Source of the DNA: Saprospiraceae bacterium
Lineage (GTDB): Bacteria; Bacteroidota; Bacteroidia; Chitinophagales; Saprospiraceae
Reading direction: 5' to 3'
NCBI GenBank assembly: GCA_016715405.1
Contig: JADKAE010000009.1
Location: 1-64,000, forward strand
DNA length: 64,000 nucleotides
The translations under genes were made by a program, and so were the position numbers. Position 1 is the stretch's first letter, and each line of letters opens with the position of its first letter. Shown one piece after another: positions 17,665 through 26,606 of the stretch. Below the pieces are notes generated by a model. The model saw nothing but the letters and a program-made list of their open reading frames with translations. It did no database searches and was not told where the DNA came from.

Positions 17665-18960
17665 ATGAAGTCAATAAAATTTATTCATCTCTGCTTATTG
17701 CTTTTGATTATTGGTTGTATTCCTCCTAAGAATACCAACCCAATTTCTCCTTATTTAATAATCAAAAACATCAATATTATAGATGTTTTAAAAGGCGAAA
17801 TAATACCCAATCAAGAAGTTGTTGTAAAAAACAAACTCATTTACTTTATTGGCAAATCATTTTCAGGAAAAGTGCCATCTCATTCAATTTACATCAATGG
17901 AAAAGGCAAATATCTATCGCCAAGTCTTTGGGATATGCACTTTCATTTGTGTTGGGATAAAAATAACGATACCCTTCTATATTCCATACTTTTAAAAAAT
18001 GGCATCACAGGTATTCGGGATATGGGTGGTGACCTAATTATGATGCAGCGTTTTAAAGAAAAATTGAAAAAGAGTCTCGAAATTTTTGGGGCAGGGCCTA
18101 TGATTGATGGTAATCCGCCCGTATATGCTGATTTTTCACTGTCTGTTGATGATAATACGGCTATGATGGCTGTTCTTGATAGTTTGAAAAATAAAGGTGC
18201 TGATTTTTTCAAAACGTATTCCTTAATAAAAGAACCCCAACTCAAAGATATTTCGACCTATTGTACGAAAAATAATACCCATTTTGCAGGACATCTTTCT
18301 GAATATATTGAACCTGAAACGTCAATTTCATTAGGACAAAAAAGTGTGGAACATTTGAATAGGTTAGACGAAATCTGGCAGGTAAATAAGAATAGACTTG
18401 ATAGTATTGGGCATTTAATGCAAGTTAAAAAGACCTTTATATGCCCTACACTCATAACCTATCAACTAAAAACTAAAATTAAGGATAGCTCCATTATCAA
18501 TAAGGAATACAATAAATACATTCCAACTGTATTGATGAATGAATGGAAAACAACTTGGGCAAAAAGAGCAAAACGAGTAGTCTATAGTCAAGATTTGGCG
18601 GACTTAGATAATAGGTTTATCGCTCAATTGGCATTGGTTAAACATCTTCATGAAATGGGCATCATGATTTTAGCGGGTAGCGATTTTGCTGGTATGCCGT
18701 ATGTCTATCCAGGTATCGGATTGCACCAAGAACTCAATTTATTAGCGAAAGCGGGCTTGTCCAATAATGAAATATTAAAAACAGCGACAATAAACCCTGC
18801 CATTTATAGAGGCGTTCAGCAAATGAATGGTTCAATTTCAGTTGGAAAATATGCCGATATGCTTATTTTAGAAAGAAATCCCCTTGAAAATATTGCGTAT
18901 TTGAAGTCCATCAATACGGTTATTTGGCAGGGGAATATTTACAATACCGCTCCTCAGTAG
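17665..18960 (+). CDS. Amidohydrolase-family lipoprotein (imidazolonepropionase-like)
   Basis: The 431-residue metal-dependent hydrolase carries a lipoprotein signal (CLLLLIIGC, lipobox LIIGC). The N-terminal beta-sandwich includes LIIKNINIIDVLKGEIIPNQ. The HxH metal motif is in LWDMHFHLCWD; further predicted metal ligands are His in FAGHLSE and KSVEHLNRL, and Asp in LAGSDFAGMPYV. The C-terminal part (SVGKYADMLILERNPLENI) is the usual sandwich closure. Start 17665 is preferred because the frame upstream overlaps the DUF1761 gene. The substrate is unknown; related proteins are annotated as dipeptidases or prolidase/imidazolonepropionase-like enzymes. Confidence 0.85.
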   Translation: MKSIKFIHLCLLLLIIGCIPPKNTNPISPYLIIKNINIIDVLKGEIIPNQEVVVKNKLIYFIGKSFSGKVPSHSIYINGKGKYLSPSLWDMHFHLCWDKNNDTLLYSILLKNGITGIRDMGGDLIMMQRFKEKLKKSLEIFGAGPMIDGNPPVYADFSLSVDDNTAMMAVLDSLKNKGADFFKTYSLIKEPQLKDISTYCTKNNTHFAGHLSEYIEPETSISLGQKSVEHLNRLDEIWQVNKNRLDSIGHLMQVKKTFICPTLITYQLKTKIKDSSIINKEYNKYIPTVLMNEWKTTWAKRAKRVVYSQDLADLDNRFIAQLALVKHLHEMGIMILAGSDFAGMPYVYPGIGLHQELNLLAKAGLSNNEILKTATINPAIYRGVQQMNGSISVGKYADMLILERNPLENIAYLKSINTVIWQGNIYNTAPQ

Positions 18961-19120
18961 TTTTCTTATCGGTTTTAACTTTTACTGTAAAAAAACTTTG
19001 CATTTAACTTTTTTTGTCGATGATACTGTGGGGGTATTTTTCCTAGACTCAATTATGATTTCAAGTTGCTTTTATAACCGAACTAAACAAACATTGTGAA
19101 TCAAGTAGAAAGTGTGAATT

Positions 19121-20053
19121 ATGAAAATAAAATACGCATTTTTTATCGCCATTATTTTTTCAGGTTTGACAACTTACGCTCAGGCGCAAGCAAAGCCGAC
19201 TCCGATTTATTATTTCAATCCACATTGGTCATCCGATGGCAAAAAGATTGTTTTTGAGTCAACTAAAGACGGCAAATCAGCCATTTACACAATTAATGCC
19301 GATGGTTCAAATCTTAATAAACTCACCGATAGTCAATCCACGAATGGACAGCCCCGTTGGTCGCAGGATGGGAAAATGATTGTTTTTTATTCTGAGAGAG
19401 ACGGTCATTTGCAGTTGTATGTGATGAATGTGGACGGTTCTAATCAACGCAAACTGACTGATGGCAAAGATTTGGATTATCTCCCCGATTTTTCGCCCAA
19501 AGGGGATTTTGTTGTTTTTCAATCGCGCAAAGAGCGTTCTGGAATTGCTCACGATATTTACATGATTGGCGTAGATGGAACAAATAGAACACGTTTAACC
19601 GATGAAAAAAACGGTTACACCAGCCCCAAATGGTCACCTAATGGAAAGAAGATTCTTTTTGAACGAGCCGTAATAACCAAAAAATATTATCGGGATTTGT
19701 CGAGGGAAGAAATGGGGCAAATGAAAAATTCAACCGAACTTTTTGTGATGGATAATGACGGCACGAGTTTTAAAAATTTGACCAATAACGAAATTGAAGA
19801 TTCTACGCCACAATGGTCAAAAAACGGAAAAACCATTTATTTTATGTCAAAACGTGATGGCTCACCCAATGTTTATGCGATGAAAGCAGACGGAACAAAA
19901 GTCCGCAAAGTTGCTGATGGAAAAATTGTAACCAACCCGTTCATTTCTCCTGATGAAAAGTATTTCGCCTATACCAAAGAAGTGGACGGCAAATGGGGGC
20001 TTTACATTTATGAAATCAAAAGTGGGAAAGAACGGCTTTTGATTGGTGGATGA
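19121..20053 (+). CDS. Exported TolB-like PD40 beta-propeller protein
   Basis: The 310-residue protein has a signal peptide (FFIAIIFSGLTTYAQAQA) and about six PD40 repeats of the form 'P-x-W/F-S-x-DGKKIVFxSxRDG', each followed by 'IYxxNADGSNxxKLT' (for example FNPHWSSDGKKIVFESTKDG). This is the propeller found in TolB and in dipeptidyl-peptidase N-termini. No catalytic domain follows, so a binding or scaffolding role is likely. It ends 35 bp before the DJ-1/PfpI gene and is probably co-transcribed with it. Confidence 0.85.
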   Translation: MKIKYAFFIAIIFSGLTTYAQAQAKPTPIYYFNPHWSSDGKKIVFESTKDGKSAIYTINADGSNLNKLTDSQSTNGQPRWSQDGKMIVFYSERDGHLQLYVMNVDGSNQRKLTDGKDLDYLPDFSPKGDFVVFQSRKERSGIAHDIYMIGVDGTNRTRLTDEKNGYTSPKWSPNGKKILFERAVITKKYYRDLSREEMGQMKNSTELFVMDNDGTSFKNLTNNEIEDSTPQWSKNGKTIYFMSKRDGSPNVYAMKADGTKVRKVADGKIVTNPFISPDEKYFAYTKEVDGKWGLYIYEIKSGKERLLIGG

Positions 20054-20088
20054 AAAGAGAAGAAAAATTATTAAATAAGGAAATATCA

Positions 20089-21102
20089 ATGAAAAAGTTA
20101 ATGATAGTCGCAGTTTTAAGTCTGTTTGTGATGAGCAGTTTTGCTCAAGCGCAATCAGTAGAAAAGGCCAAAATGAATGTTGCCATTTTAATTTTCGATG
20201 GCGTGCAAATCATAGATTACACGGGACCTTATGAAGTTCTCGGTTCGTGGGGCAGACGTAATGTTTATACCGTTGCTGAAAATGCAGACACCGTTACAAC
20301 TTCTATGGGAATGAAAGTTATTCCGAATTATACGTTTGAAAATCAGCCAAAGCCAGACATCCTAGTCATTCCAGGTGGCGGATACAGCAAGCCTGACCCA
20401 AACGGGCGGGGCGTTGCCAAGCAAATGGTCAATGAAAAAGTTATTCGTTGGATTCAAGAAAACGCCAAAGATGCAAAATATGTGATGTCGGTTTGCAACG
20501 GTGCGTTTTTGTTGGCAAAGGCAGGCCTACTTGAAGGCTTGGAAGCTACCACATTTCACGGTATGATAAACGACTTAAATGAATTTGCCCCAACCGCCAA
20601 AATCGTGTATGACAAACGCTTTGTGGACAACGGAAAAATTATCACGACTGCGGGACTTTCTTCTGGCATTGACGGTGCGCTTCATTTGATTGAAAAAATT
20701 GACGGCATCGGCTGGGCAAAACGAATTGCTGCGGGGCTTGAATACAACTGGCAACCCAACTCCAATTATGCCCGCGCCTCCCTTGCCGATATGAAATTTC
20801 CAGAAACTATTGACAGGGTACTGACTGATATCGAACCTGTTGATTTAACTAACGAAAGAGACTTTTACGATGGAAAATGGATGGTAAAAACTTCGGCTTC
20901 TATTGAAGACTTTATGAGTAGTCTCAATAAGGAATGGTCCTCTGCCAAAGGTTGGTCAAACACAAAAATCGGAAAATCGGAAGGTGTTTGGAAACTAACC
21001 GAACAAGACGGAAAGGTCTGGATTGGCGAGGCAAAAGTCGAAAAAGTGGCAACGGAAAACAACAAATTACTCTTGATTTTGTGTATATTCCGGAGTATCT
21101 GA
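20089..21102 (+). CDS. Exported DJ-1/PfpI-family protein, 3' end disrupted by IS
   Basis: The start at 20089 gives a signal peptide (MKKLMIVAVLSLFVMSSFAQ) and follows an AAGGAA-like ribosome site. The DJ-1/PfpI (class I glutamine amidotransferase-like) core covers about residues 30-215: LIFDGVQIIDYTGPYEVLG, LVIPGGGYSKPDPNG, and the nucleophile elbow MSVCNGAFLLAKAGL. A C-terminal beta-rich extension follows (about 255-330). The last eight or so codons and the stop are supplied by sequence of the IS21-like element that starts near 21080, so the native C-terminus is lost. The substrate is unknown. Confidence 0.8.
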   Translation: MKKLMIVAVLSLFVMSSFAQAQSVEKAKMNVAILIFDGVQIIDYTGPYEVLGSWGRRNVYTVAENADTVTTSMGMKVIPNYTFENQPKPDILVIPGGGYSKPDPNGRGVAKQMVNEKVIRWIQENAKDAKYVMSVCNGAFLLAKAGLLEGLEATTFHGMINDLNEFAPTAKIVYDKRFVDNGKIITTAGLSSGIDGALHLIEKIDGIGWAKRIAAGLEYNWQPNSNYARASLADMKFPETIDRVLTDIEPVDLTNERDFYDGKWMVKTSASIEDFMSSLNKEWSSAKGWSNTKIGKSEGVWKLTEQDGKVWIGEAKVEKVATENNKLLLILCIFRSI

Positions 21103-21719
21103 CCCCCCCTGAAAAAAGTGGATTCATACGGACAGAATCGCCAGCTTTCCATTCTAAAAATGGACAGATGGCAAAACAAAAACGTATGGATCAGATCAAA
21201 ACCTTGTTAAGCAATTACCTGTCCAGCGGCTCAATTAAGGCCACTGCCCGCCAATTGAAGGTGTCCAAGAATACGGTTCGGGAGTATGTTCGTCGAGCCG
21301 AAGCCTATTCGATGGATTTAAGAGCGCTACTGGAACTGGATGAGGAAGCCTTGAGCCTGATCATCCACACGCCACAAGGCGATCAGTTGGACAAACGAGC
21401 AACTGTTTTCGAGCAACAGGTTGATTATTGGCTTGAGGAGCTGCTGTGGCAGGAATACCGGGTTGCGCACCCATCGGGTTATGGTTACAGCCAGTTTTGC
21501 GAACACCTTCTGTGCAACTGGGCATCACCCCAGACTGGGCAATACGGTTCGCCTACTCCCGAAAGGGCGGTTGGCGTCTATCCCCGATACTACTATCGGG
21601 GCAGGCAGTGTAATCCTGTTATGGGGATGACCGTGACCGAAGAGCGACTGCGCCAACGTGGCTACATTTCCTTTAAAGACTATTACCACAAAGTACGCCA
21701 AACTATCGTCGTACCATGA
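21080..21719 (+). mobile_element. Truncated IS21-family insertion sequence (left end plus istA 5' part)
   Basis: The element appears to begin at TGTGTATATTCCGGAG near 21080, inside the DJ-1/PfpI gene, and carries the start of an istA-type transposase. No istB ATPase gene and no right end are seen; homology to IstA stops near 21510 and unrelated, palindrome-rich sequence follows. It is thus a remnant or a site where a second rearrangement occurred. Confidence 0.65.
21168..21719 (+). pseudogene. istA: IS21-type transposase IstA, N-terminal fragment
   Basis: The start MAKQKRMDQIKTLLSNYLSS leads into a helix-turn-helix (SIKATARQLKVSKNTVREYV) and the segment YSQFCEHL, all typical of the first 120 residues of IstA. 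The RNase-H catalytic DDE core of a full IstA (about 500 residues) is absent. After about residue 117 the frame reads through short CCCCG...CGGGG palindromes into a tail (TEERLRQRGYISFKDYYHKV) with no recognised homology. It cannot be an active transposase. Confidence 0.75.
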
Positions 21720-21787
21720 ACCGCCCCCGCTTTTAGCGGGGCAGGCTGGATACGAGGTCCGTACGTCCAGTGGCCCCGCTATGCGGG
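21582..21787. repeat. Three short CCCCG...CGGGG palindromes
   Basis: Perfect mini-hairpins occur at 21582-21601 (CCCCGATA/TATCGGGG), 21725-21741 (CCCCGC/GCGGGG) and 21775-21787 (CCCGC/GCGGG). The first two are each followed by CAGGC. They are clustered in 200 bp at the damaged end of the IS21 remnant and resemble small REP-like palindromes. Confidence 0.55.
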
Positions 21788-21881
21788 ATAAATTGTGACA
21801 GGGCTGGGGTGGGCTTATGGTTCACCTCTCCCTACTCGATTATGCGTTCGTTTTCGCTCTTTTATTTTAACCGCCAAATTG

Positions 21882-22097
21882 TTAATCGGCAGAGGTTTTA
21901 ATCTTCATTAAGTAAATAAGCGAACCGATTCCAACAAAAAGGTGAATTACCAATGGTGGAATAGCCTGGCCAAACGGGAAAATGCCTTGCGATACGCCGG
22001 ATAAGTTAAGAGGCAACATAATCAAATGATACGCTATGTTGAAAATTAAAACTGCTTTGAGAGTCTTAGAATCTATGTCGTTACGCACTACTGGCAT
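21882..22097 (-). CDS. Small two-helix membrane protein, possibly a gene remnant
   Basis: The 71 residues have two hydrophobic helices (LKAVLIFNIAYHLIMLPLNL and PPLVIHLFVGIGSLIYLMKI) separated by a Gly/Pro loop. No family is recognised. The absence of a promoter-like box and the beginning MPVVRND... suggest it may be the C-terminal end of a longer, lost gene. Confidence 0.4.
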   Translation of the reverse strand: MPVVRNDIDSKTLKAVLIFNIAYHLIMLPLNLSGVSQGIFPFGQAIPPLVIHLFVGIGSLIYLMKIKTSAD

Positions 22098-22164
22098 ACA
22101 GGGTATAGTGTAATTAAGTTTTGAGTTTTGACCAAAGAAATGAGTATTGATCCTCGGGTCTTAT

Positions 22165-22429
22165 TTAATTCGCAGGAGCCCTGCCCGGCCCACCCGCGCC
22201 CGGTTTATGCAATATTGGCGTTTTACCTTTTAATGTAACGATACTGGGCGCTATCCACGCACGCGGCACCTGCCGGATAAGCTTAGGAAAGGACGTATCA
22301 AAAGATTCTGGTCGAACGGCCATATACGAATCGTTTTTCACTTGTACGGGTGATACGCAAATTTTAATTTGGGATGAGGGTTTGATGTAAAAATAATATG
22401 TTTTTTGAAATGTGAAGTCATGCGTAACT
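22165..22429 (-). pseudogene. Unrecognised reading-frame fragment without start
   Basis: A minus-strand open stretch of about 88 codons reads KVTHDFTFQKTYYFYIKPSS, then SYMAVRPESFDTSFPKLIRQ and so on, ending RAPAN and stop at 22165. It has coding-like composition but runs into an in-frame TAA upstream, beside a run of eight A/T, so it looks like the 3' remnant of a frameshifted or decayed gene. The rest of 22098-22545 shows nothing else. Confidence 0.3.
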
Positions 22430-22545
22430 TTTTTTTATAAAGCCTGCCTGTCTTTCGCAGCACGCATTTCGGATTCACACTTTCACACCCAAACCCAATT
22501 TTCCTTATCTTGACCCCCTGAAAAAACGCAAACAATCCACACCAC

Positions 22546-25113
22546 ATGAGATTGACCATCGCACTGGCCGTGACCATCGCGGCGTTAAACCTTTCCTGGG
22601 CACAGTCGAATATTTCCTATTTCCTGCCCAATATCAGCTACGACCCGAAAATTCCCACACCCGCATCGGTGCTGGGGTATGAAGTCGGGGACTGGCACGT
22701 GAGTCACGACCAGCAATATATGTATATGAAAATTCTGGCGGAGGCCTCCGACCGCATTACGCTCACGGAGTACGCCCGTACCCACGAGCGCAGGCCTATG
22801 GTTTACCTCACCATTACCTCGCCGAAAAACCACCGCAATATCGATGAACTCAAAGCCCGGCATAAGCAATTGACCGATCCCAATTCAGCTGCTAAAGTCG
22901 ACCTGGCCAATACCCCGCTTGTGGTGTACCAGGGTTTCAGCATACACGGCAACGAACCCAGCGGCGGCAACGCTGCCCTGCTGGTGGCGTATTATCTCGC
23001 GGCCGGTCAAGGCCCTGAGATCGAGCAACTGCTGGATCAAACTATTATCCTGCTCGATCCCTGTTTTAACCCCGACGGCTTCCAGCGTTTTTCTACCTGG
23101 GCCAATATGAATCGCAACAAAAATATTACCGCCGACCCCCAGCACCGCGAATACCGCGAACCCTGGCCGATGGGGCGTACCAACCACTACTGGTTTGACC
23201 TCAACCGCGACTGGCTGCCCGCACAACACCCCGAATCACAAGGCCGACTCCGCACTTTCCACGAGTGGAAACCCAACCTGCTCACCGACCACCACGAGAT
23301 GGGCACGAATGCGACTTTCTTTTTTATGCCCGGCGAACCGCAACGAGTAAACCCGCTCACGCCGCTGCGCAATCAGGAGCTTACGAGTAAGATAGCCGAT
23401 TTTCATGTGGCCGCGCTCGACAAAATTGGATCGCTCTATTATACCCGCGAGGGCTTTGACGACTTTTACTACGGTAAAGGCTCCACTTACCCCGATATTA
23501 ATGGCGCCATAGGCATTTTATTCGAGCAGGCCAGTTCGCGCGGGCAAGTGCAGGAGACAGATAACGGACTGCTGACGTTCGCCTTTACCATCCGCAACCA
23601 GGTTACTACCGCCCTTTCTACGCAAAAAGCGGCCGTGGCGCTGAAAAACGACCTGCTACAGATGCAGCGCGATTTTTACGTAACGGCTTTGGAAGAAGCC
23701 AGGCAGGACAACAACAAAGCATATGTTTTCGGCGACGCCGCCGACCCCGCCCGCACTGCCTATCTGATCGAGATGTTGAACAGGCACCAGGTAGATATTT
23801 ACAAGCTGGGAAAACAAGTAGATGGTTTTTCACCGGTCTCCTCTTATGTGATTCCGCTCGAGCAACCCCAATACCGCCTTATCCGGGCGGCTTTTGAAAC
23901 GATGACTACTTTTCAGGATAGCCAGTTTTACGACATCTCCTCGTGGACGTTGCCCCTGGCGTTTAATTTGCCTTATACTGCACTCGACCGCAAAGTGTGG
24001 AATACCCAATTGATGGGTGAGAAAATAACGGCTGCCGGCGCTACCCGCAATACGCCCGAGCCGGTCGCCGGCGCTTACGCCTATATGCTTGACTGGAACG
24101 ACTACCACGCCCCAAAGGCCCTGAATTTCCTGCTCCGGCAGGGGCTGCGCGCCAAAGTAAGTATGGCGCCGTTTAAAACGGCCCAGCGCAATTACGATAG
24201 GGGAGTGGTGATGATCCCCACTGCCAATCAGAGCAAAACGCCCGCTGAAATACACGAGTTGGTCAAGCAGGCGATTGCGAAAAGCGGAACGCCCATCTAC
24301 GGCGAGTCAAGCGGCTATACACCCGAAGGCTCCGATATGGGCAGCAGTACGCTTCGCCCGCTTAAAACGCCCAAAGTGCTGCTTGTTACCGGCGAAGGCG
24401 TATCGGCATACGATGCCGGCGAAATATGGCACCTCCTCGACCAACGCTACGCGATAGAGATCAGCCTTGCCGACGCTAATGCATTGGGTGGGTTAAACCT
24501 GGATCGCTATACGGTAGTTATTATGCCGGATGGCGGATATACCGGCGTGCCGCAAGGAGCTGTTGACCAACTCAAGCGCTGGGTACAGGAAGGAGGTGTG
24601 CTGATAGCTATGCAGGGCGCCGTGAGCTGGGCCAAAGACAAGGGCCTGGCAGGCATTGAAATCAAAAAAGAAAAGGAAGATACGACCAAAAAAGCCGCGA
24701 GGCGGCCCTACGAAAAACAACCCGACGACTCGGGCGCGCAGGTCATCGGCGGGGCCATCGTAGCTGCCACCGGCGACTTGACCCATCCACTGCTATTCGG
24801 CTATCAGCGCGAGCGCCTGCCGCTTTTCCGTCAAGGCACCGTGATGTTCGAACCCTCAAAAAATATCTATGCTACCCCCTTGGTGTACACCGACAAACCT
24901 TTGCTGAGCGGTTATATGAGCAGCAAAAACCTGCAACTACTCGGCCAATCGGCTGCGGCGGTGGTGGGCGGACTGGGCAGGGGGCGCGTTATTTGTCTGG
25001 CGGATAACCCCGCATTTCGCGGCTTCTGGTTTGGCGGCAATAAGCTGCTGGCCAATGCCATTTTCTTTGGGCACACGATTAGCTCGGCTGCCACGGAGCC
25101 GGCAGGGAAGTAG
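22546..25113 (+). CDS. Exported M14-family zinc carboxypeptidase
   Basis: The 855-residue peptidase has a signal peptide (MRLTIALAVTIAALNLSWAQ). The M14 domain covers about residues 55-380: zinc ligands in SIHGNEPSGGNAAL (HxxE, about 133-136) and a later His in LLTDHHEMGTNATFFF, substrate-binding FDLNRDWLPAQHPE, and a probable catalytic Glu in GILFEQASSRG. The C-terminal half contains a class I glutamine-amidotransferase-like fold (about 610-670, KVLLVTGEGVSAYDAGEIWH, then VVIMPDGGYTGVP), a common arrangement in large Bacteroidota M14 peptidases. It is likely periplasmic or outer-membrane associated and acts on peptides. Confidence 0.9.
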   Translation: MRLTIALAVTIAALNLSWAQSNISYFLPNISYDPKIPTPASVLGYEVGDWHVSHDQQYMYMKILAEASDRITLTEYARTHERRPMVYLTITSPKNHRNIDELKARHKQLTDPNSAAKVDLANTPLVVYQGFSIHGNEPSGGNAALLVAYYLAAGQGPEIEQLLDQTIILLDPCFNPDGFQRFSTWANMNRNKNITADPQHREYREPWPMGRTNHYWFDLNRDWLPAQHPESQGRLRTFHEWKPNLLTDHHEMGTNATFFFMPGEPQRVNPLTPLRNQELTSKIADFHVAALDKIGSLYYTREGFDDFYYGKGSTYPDINGAIGILFEQASSRGQVQETDNGLLTFAFTIRNQVTTALSTQKAAVALKNDLLQMQRDFYVTALEEARQDNNKAYVFGDAADPARTAYLIEMLNRHQVDIYKLGKQVDGFSPVSSYVIPLEQPQYRLIRAAFETMTTFQDSQFYDISSWTLPLAFNLPYTALDRKVWNTQLMGEKITAAGATRNTPEPVAGAYAYMLDWNDYHAPKALNFLLRQGLRAKVSMAPFKTAQRNYDRGVVMIPTANQSKTPAEIHELVKQAIAKSGTPIYGESSGYTPEGSDMGSSTLRPLKTPKVLLVTGEGVSAYDAGEIWHLLDQRYAIEISLADANALGGLNLDRYTVVIMPDGGYTGVPQGAVDQLKRWVQEGGVLIAMQGAVSWAKDKGLAGIEIKKEKEDTTKKAARRPYEKQPDDSGAQVIGGAIVAATGDLTHPLLFGYQRERLPLFRQGTVMFEPSKNIYATPLVYTDKPLLSGYMSSKNLQLLGQSAAAVVGGLGRGRVICLADNPAFRGFWFGGNKLLANAIFFGHTISSAATEPAGK

Positions 25114-25114
25114 G

Positions 25115-25150
25115 AGGCGCGACGACTGTACGACGGCGACTGTGCGACTC
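25115..25150. repeat. Array of GCGACTGT-like octamers after the M14 gene
   Basis: Degenerate units (GACTGTAC, GACGGCGACTGTGC) begin 2 bp after the stop of the M14 gene. The trailing sequence CGAGCATAAGCG is shared with the perfect octamer array at 27541-27620. Confidence 0.55.
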
Positions 25151-25258
25151 GAGCATAAGCGACAAAAAGCGCTAAGTTGCAAGTCCAGCGCATTGAAAAA
25201 GGCTTACGGCGCTTTGCCAAAAAGGCGACGATGGCATCCTAACCAACAGACTGGAGTA

Positions 25259-26473
25259 ATGAAAATAGGCATTATTAGCGAAGGGAAAGTCCCCCCCGAT
25301 ATACGAGTACCGTTGAATCCGGCGCAATGCGCCAGCCTGATGGAGCGATTCCCCATAGAAATTGTTGTTGAACCCTCGGCATTGCGGAGTTTTCGCGATG
25401 AAGAATACGAGGCGGCGGGTATACCCTTGAGTACGTATATGTCGGATTGCGACGTGTTGTTGGGTGTGAAAGAAGTGCCGGTTGATCGCCTGATACCTGG
25501 TAAGACCTATAGTTTTTTTTCGCATACCATCAAAAAACAGCCCTACAACCGCAAATTGCTGCAAGCAATTCTTGCTAAAGGCATCAGACTTATAGACTAC
25601 GAGGTGATGACTGATGAAAAAGGTCAACGCGTAGTGGCCTTCGGCTATTTCGCGGGTATGGTAGGCGCTTACAACGGCATAATGACTTACGGCCTGCGCA
25701 CGGGTGATTTTCACCTGAAGCGCCTGTTAGAATGCCATGATTACAGCGAAGCAGAAGCCCAATATGCCGGCATCCAATTCCCTCCGATGCGGATCGTACT
25801 CAGCGGTACCGGCCGGGTGAGCAGTGGTGCCGCGCAGGTTTTGACCGATATGGGAATCAGGCAGGTGAGCCCCGGTGAATACCTCACACACACCTACAGT
25901 GAGCCCGTTTTTACCCAAATTTCCTGTCTGGATTATGCTGCACGCCGGGATATGCACGGTTTTTCAAGAGCTGATTTTTATACACATCCCGAAGAGTTTG
26001 TCAGTGCGTTTGCGCCTTACGCCCGGGCGAGCGATATATTTATCAATGGTATTTATTGGGACAAGCGCGCGCCGGCTTTTTTTACCAAAGAGGACATGCG
26101 CAGGGCTGATTTTCGCATCCGCGTTATTGCCGATATTACCTGCGACATCGCGCCCAATTCGTCGATCCCATCCACTTTGTTTGCCACGTCAATTGCCAAC
26201 CCAATCTTTGGGTACGACCCTTTTTTAGAACACGAGGCCTCGCCGCACCAATCGCATGTCATAGACATGATGACTATCGACAATCTGCCCAGCGAATTGC
26301 CGCGCGATGCTTCTACCGCTTTCGGCGAGATGCTGATTAAACACTTGATACCCGAATTGCTCGTTTCAAATAGCGCTATGCTGGAACGCGCCACTATCGC
26401 CGACGGAGGTCGCTTGACACCAAGGTTCGCCTATTTACAAGATTATGTGGAAGAAAATACCCGGGTGGTTTAG
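25259..26473 (+). CDS. NAD(P)-dependent saccharopine/alanine dehydrogenase-like protein
   Basis: The 404-residue protein begins MKIGIISEGKVPPDIRVPLN, the N-terminal AlaDh/PNT domain found in alanine dehydrogenase and lysine-forming saccharopine dehydrogenase. The nucleotide-binding segment is MRIVLSGTGRVSSGAAQVLT (about residues 180-200). IADITCDIAPNSSIPST and DNLPSELPRDAST are typical of the saccharopine-dehydrogenase (LYS1-like) branch. The start at 25259 follows GGAGTA; the frame is open further upstream but runs through repeat sequence. The exact substrate cannot be settled from sequence alone. It is convergent with purC, sharing an inverted repeat at both 3' ends. Confidence 0.8.
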   Translation: MKIGIISEGKVPPDIRVPLNPAQCASLMERFPIEIVVEPSALRSFRDEEYEAAGIPLSTYMSDCDVLLGVKEVPVDRLIPGKTYSFFSHTIKKQPYNRKLLQAILAKGIRLIDYEVMTDEKGQRVVAFGYFAGMVGAYNGIMTYGLRTGDFHLKRLLECHDYSEAEAQYAGIQFPPMRIVLSGTGRVSSGAAQVLTDMGIRQVSPGEYLTHTYSEPVFTQISCLDYAARRDMHGFSRADFYTHPEEFVSAFAPYARASDIFINGIYWDKRAPAFFTKEDMRRADFRIRVIADITCDIAPNSSIPSTLFATSIANPIFGYDPFLEHEASPHQSHVIDMMTIDNLPSELPRDASTAFGEMLIKHLIPELLVSNSAMLERATIADGGRLTPRFAYLQDYVEENTRVV

Positions 26474-26606
26474 TGCCTTTGGCAGTTTAGGGAAGGTTTA
26501 GCGGTAGGGTTTAGCGATTGGGTTTAGCTTTATGTTTAGAAAACTAAACCCTAACGCTAAACTGCGCATGCACTAAACCCTAACGCTAAACTGCGGATGC
26601 ACTAAA
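26466..26606. repeat. Inverted TTTAG repeats joining the 3' ends of two convergent genes
   Basis: TGGTTTAGTGC, a short gap and GCAGTTTAG occur at the left end on the plus strand (from 26466) and at the right end on the minus strand (to 26606), with GTTTAGCG units between. A 30-bp unit (ACTAAACCCTAACGCTAAAC plus CTGCG/GATGC tail) is directly duplicated at about 26570 and 26600. The TAG inside the units provides the stop codons of both flanking genes. Confidence 0.75.

Noticed and set aside
20934..21168. Long N-terminal extension of the IstA fragment
   Set aside because: The upstream codons are out-of-frame DJ-1/PfpI coding sequence plus the IS terminal region; IstA homology starts at the Met at 21168.
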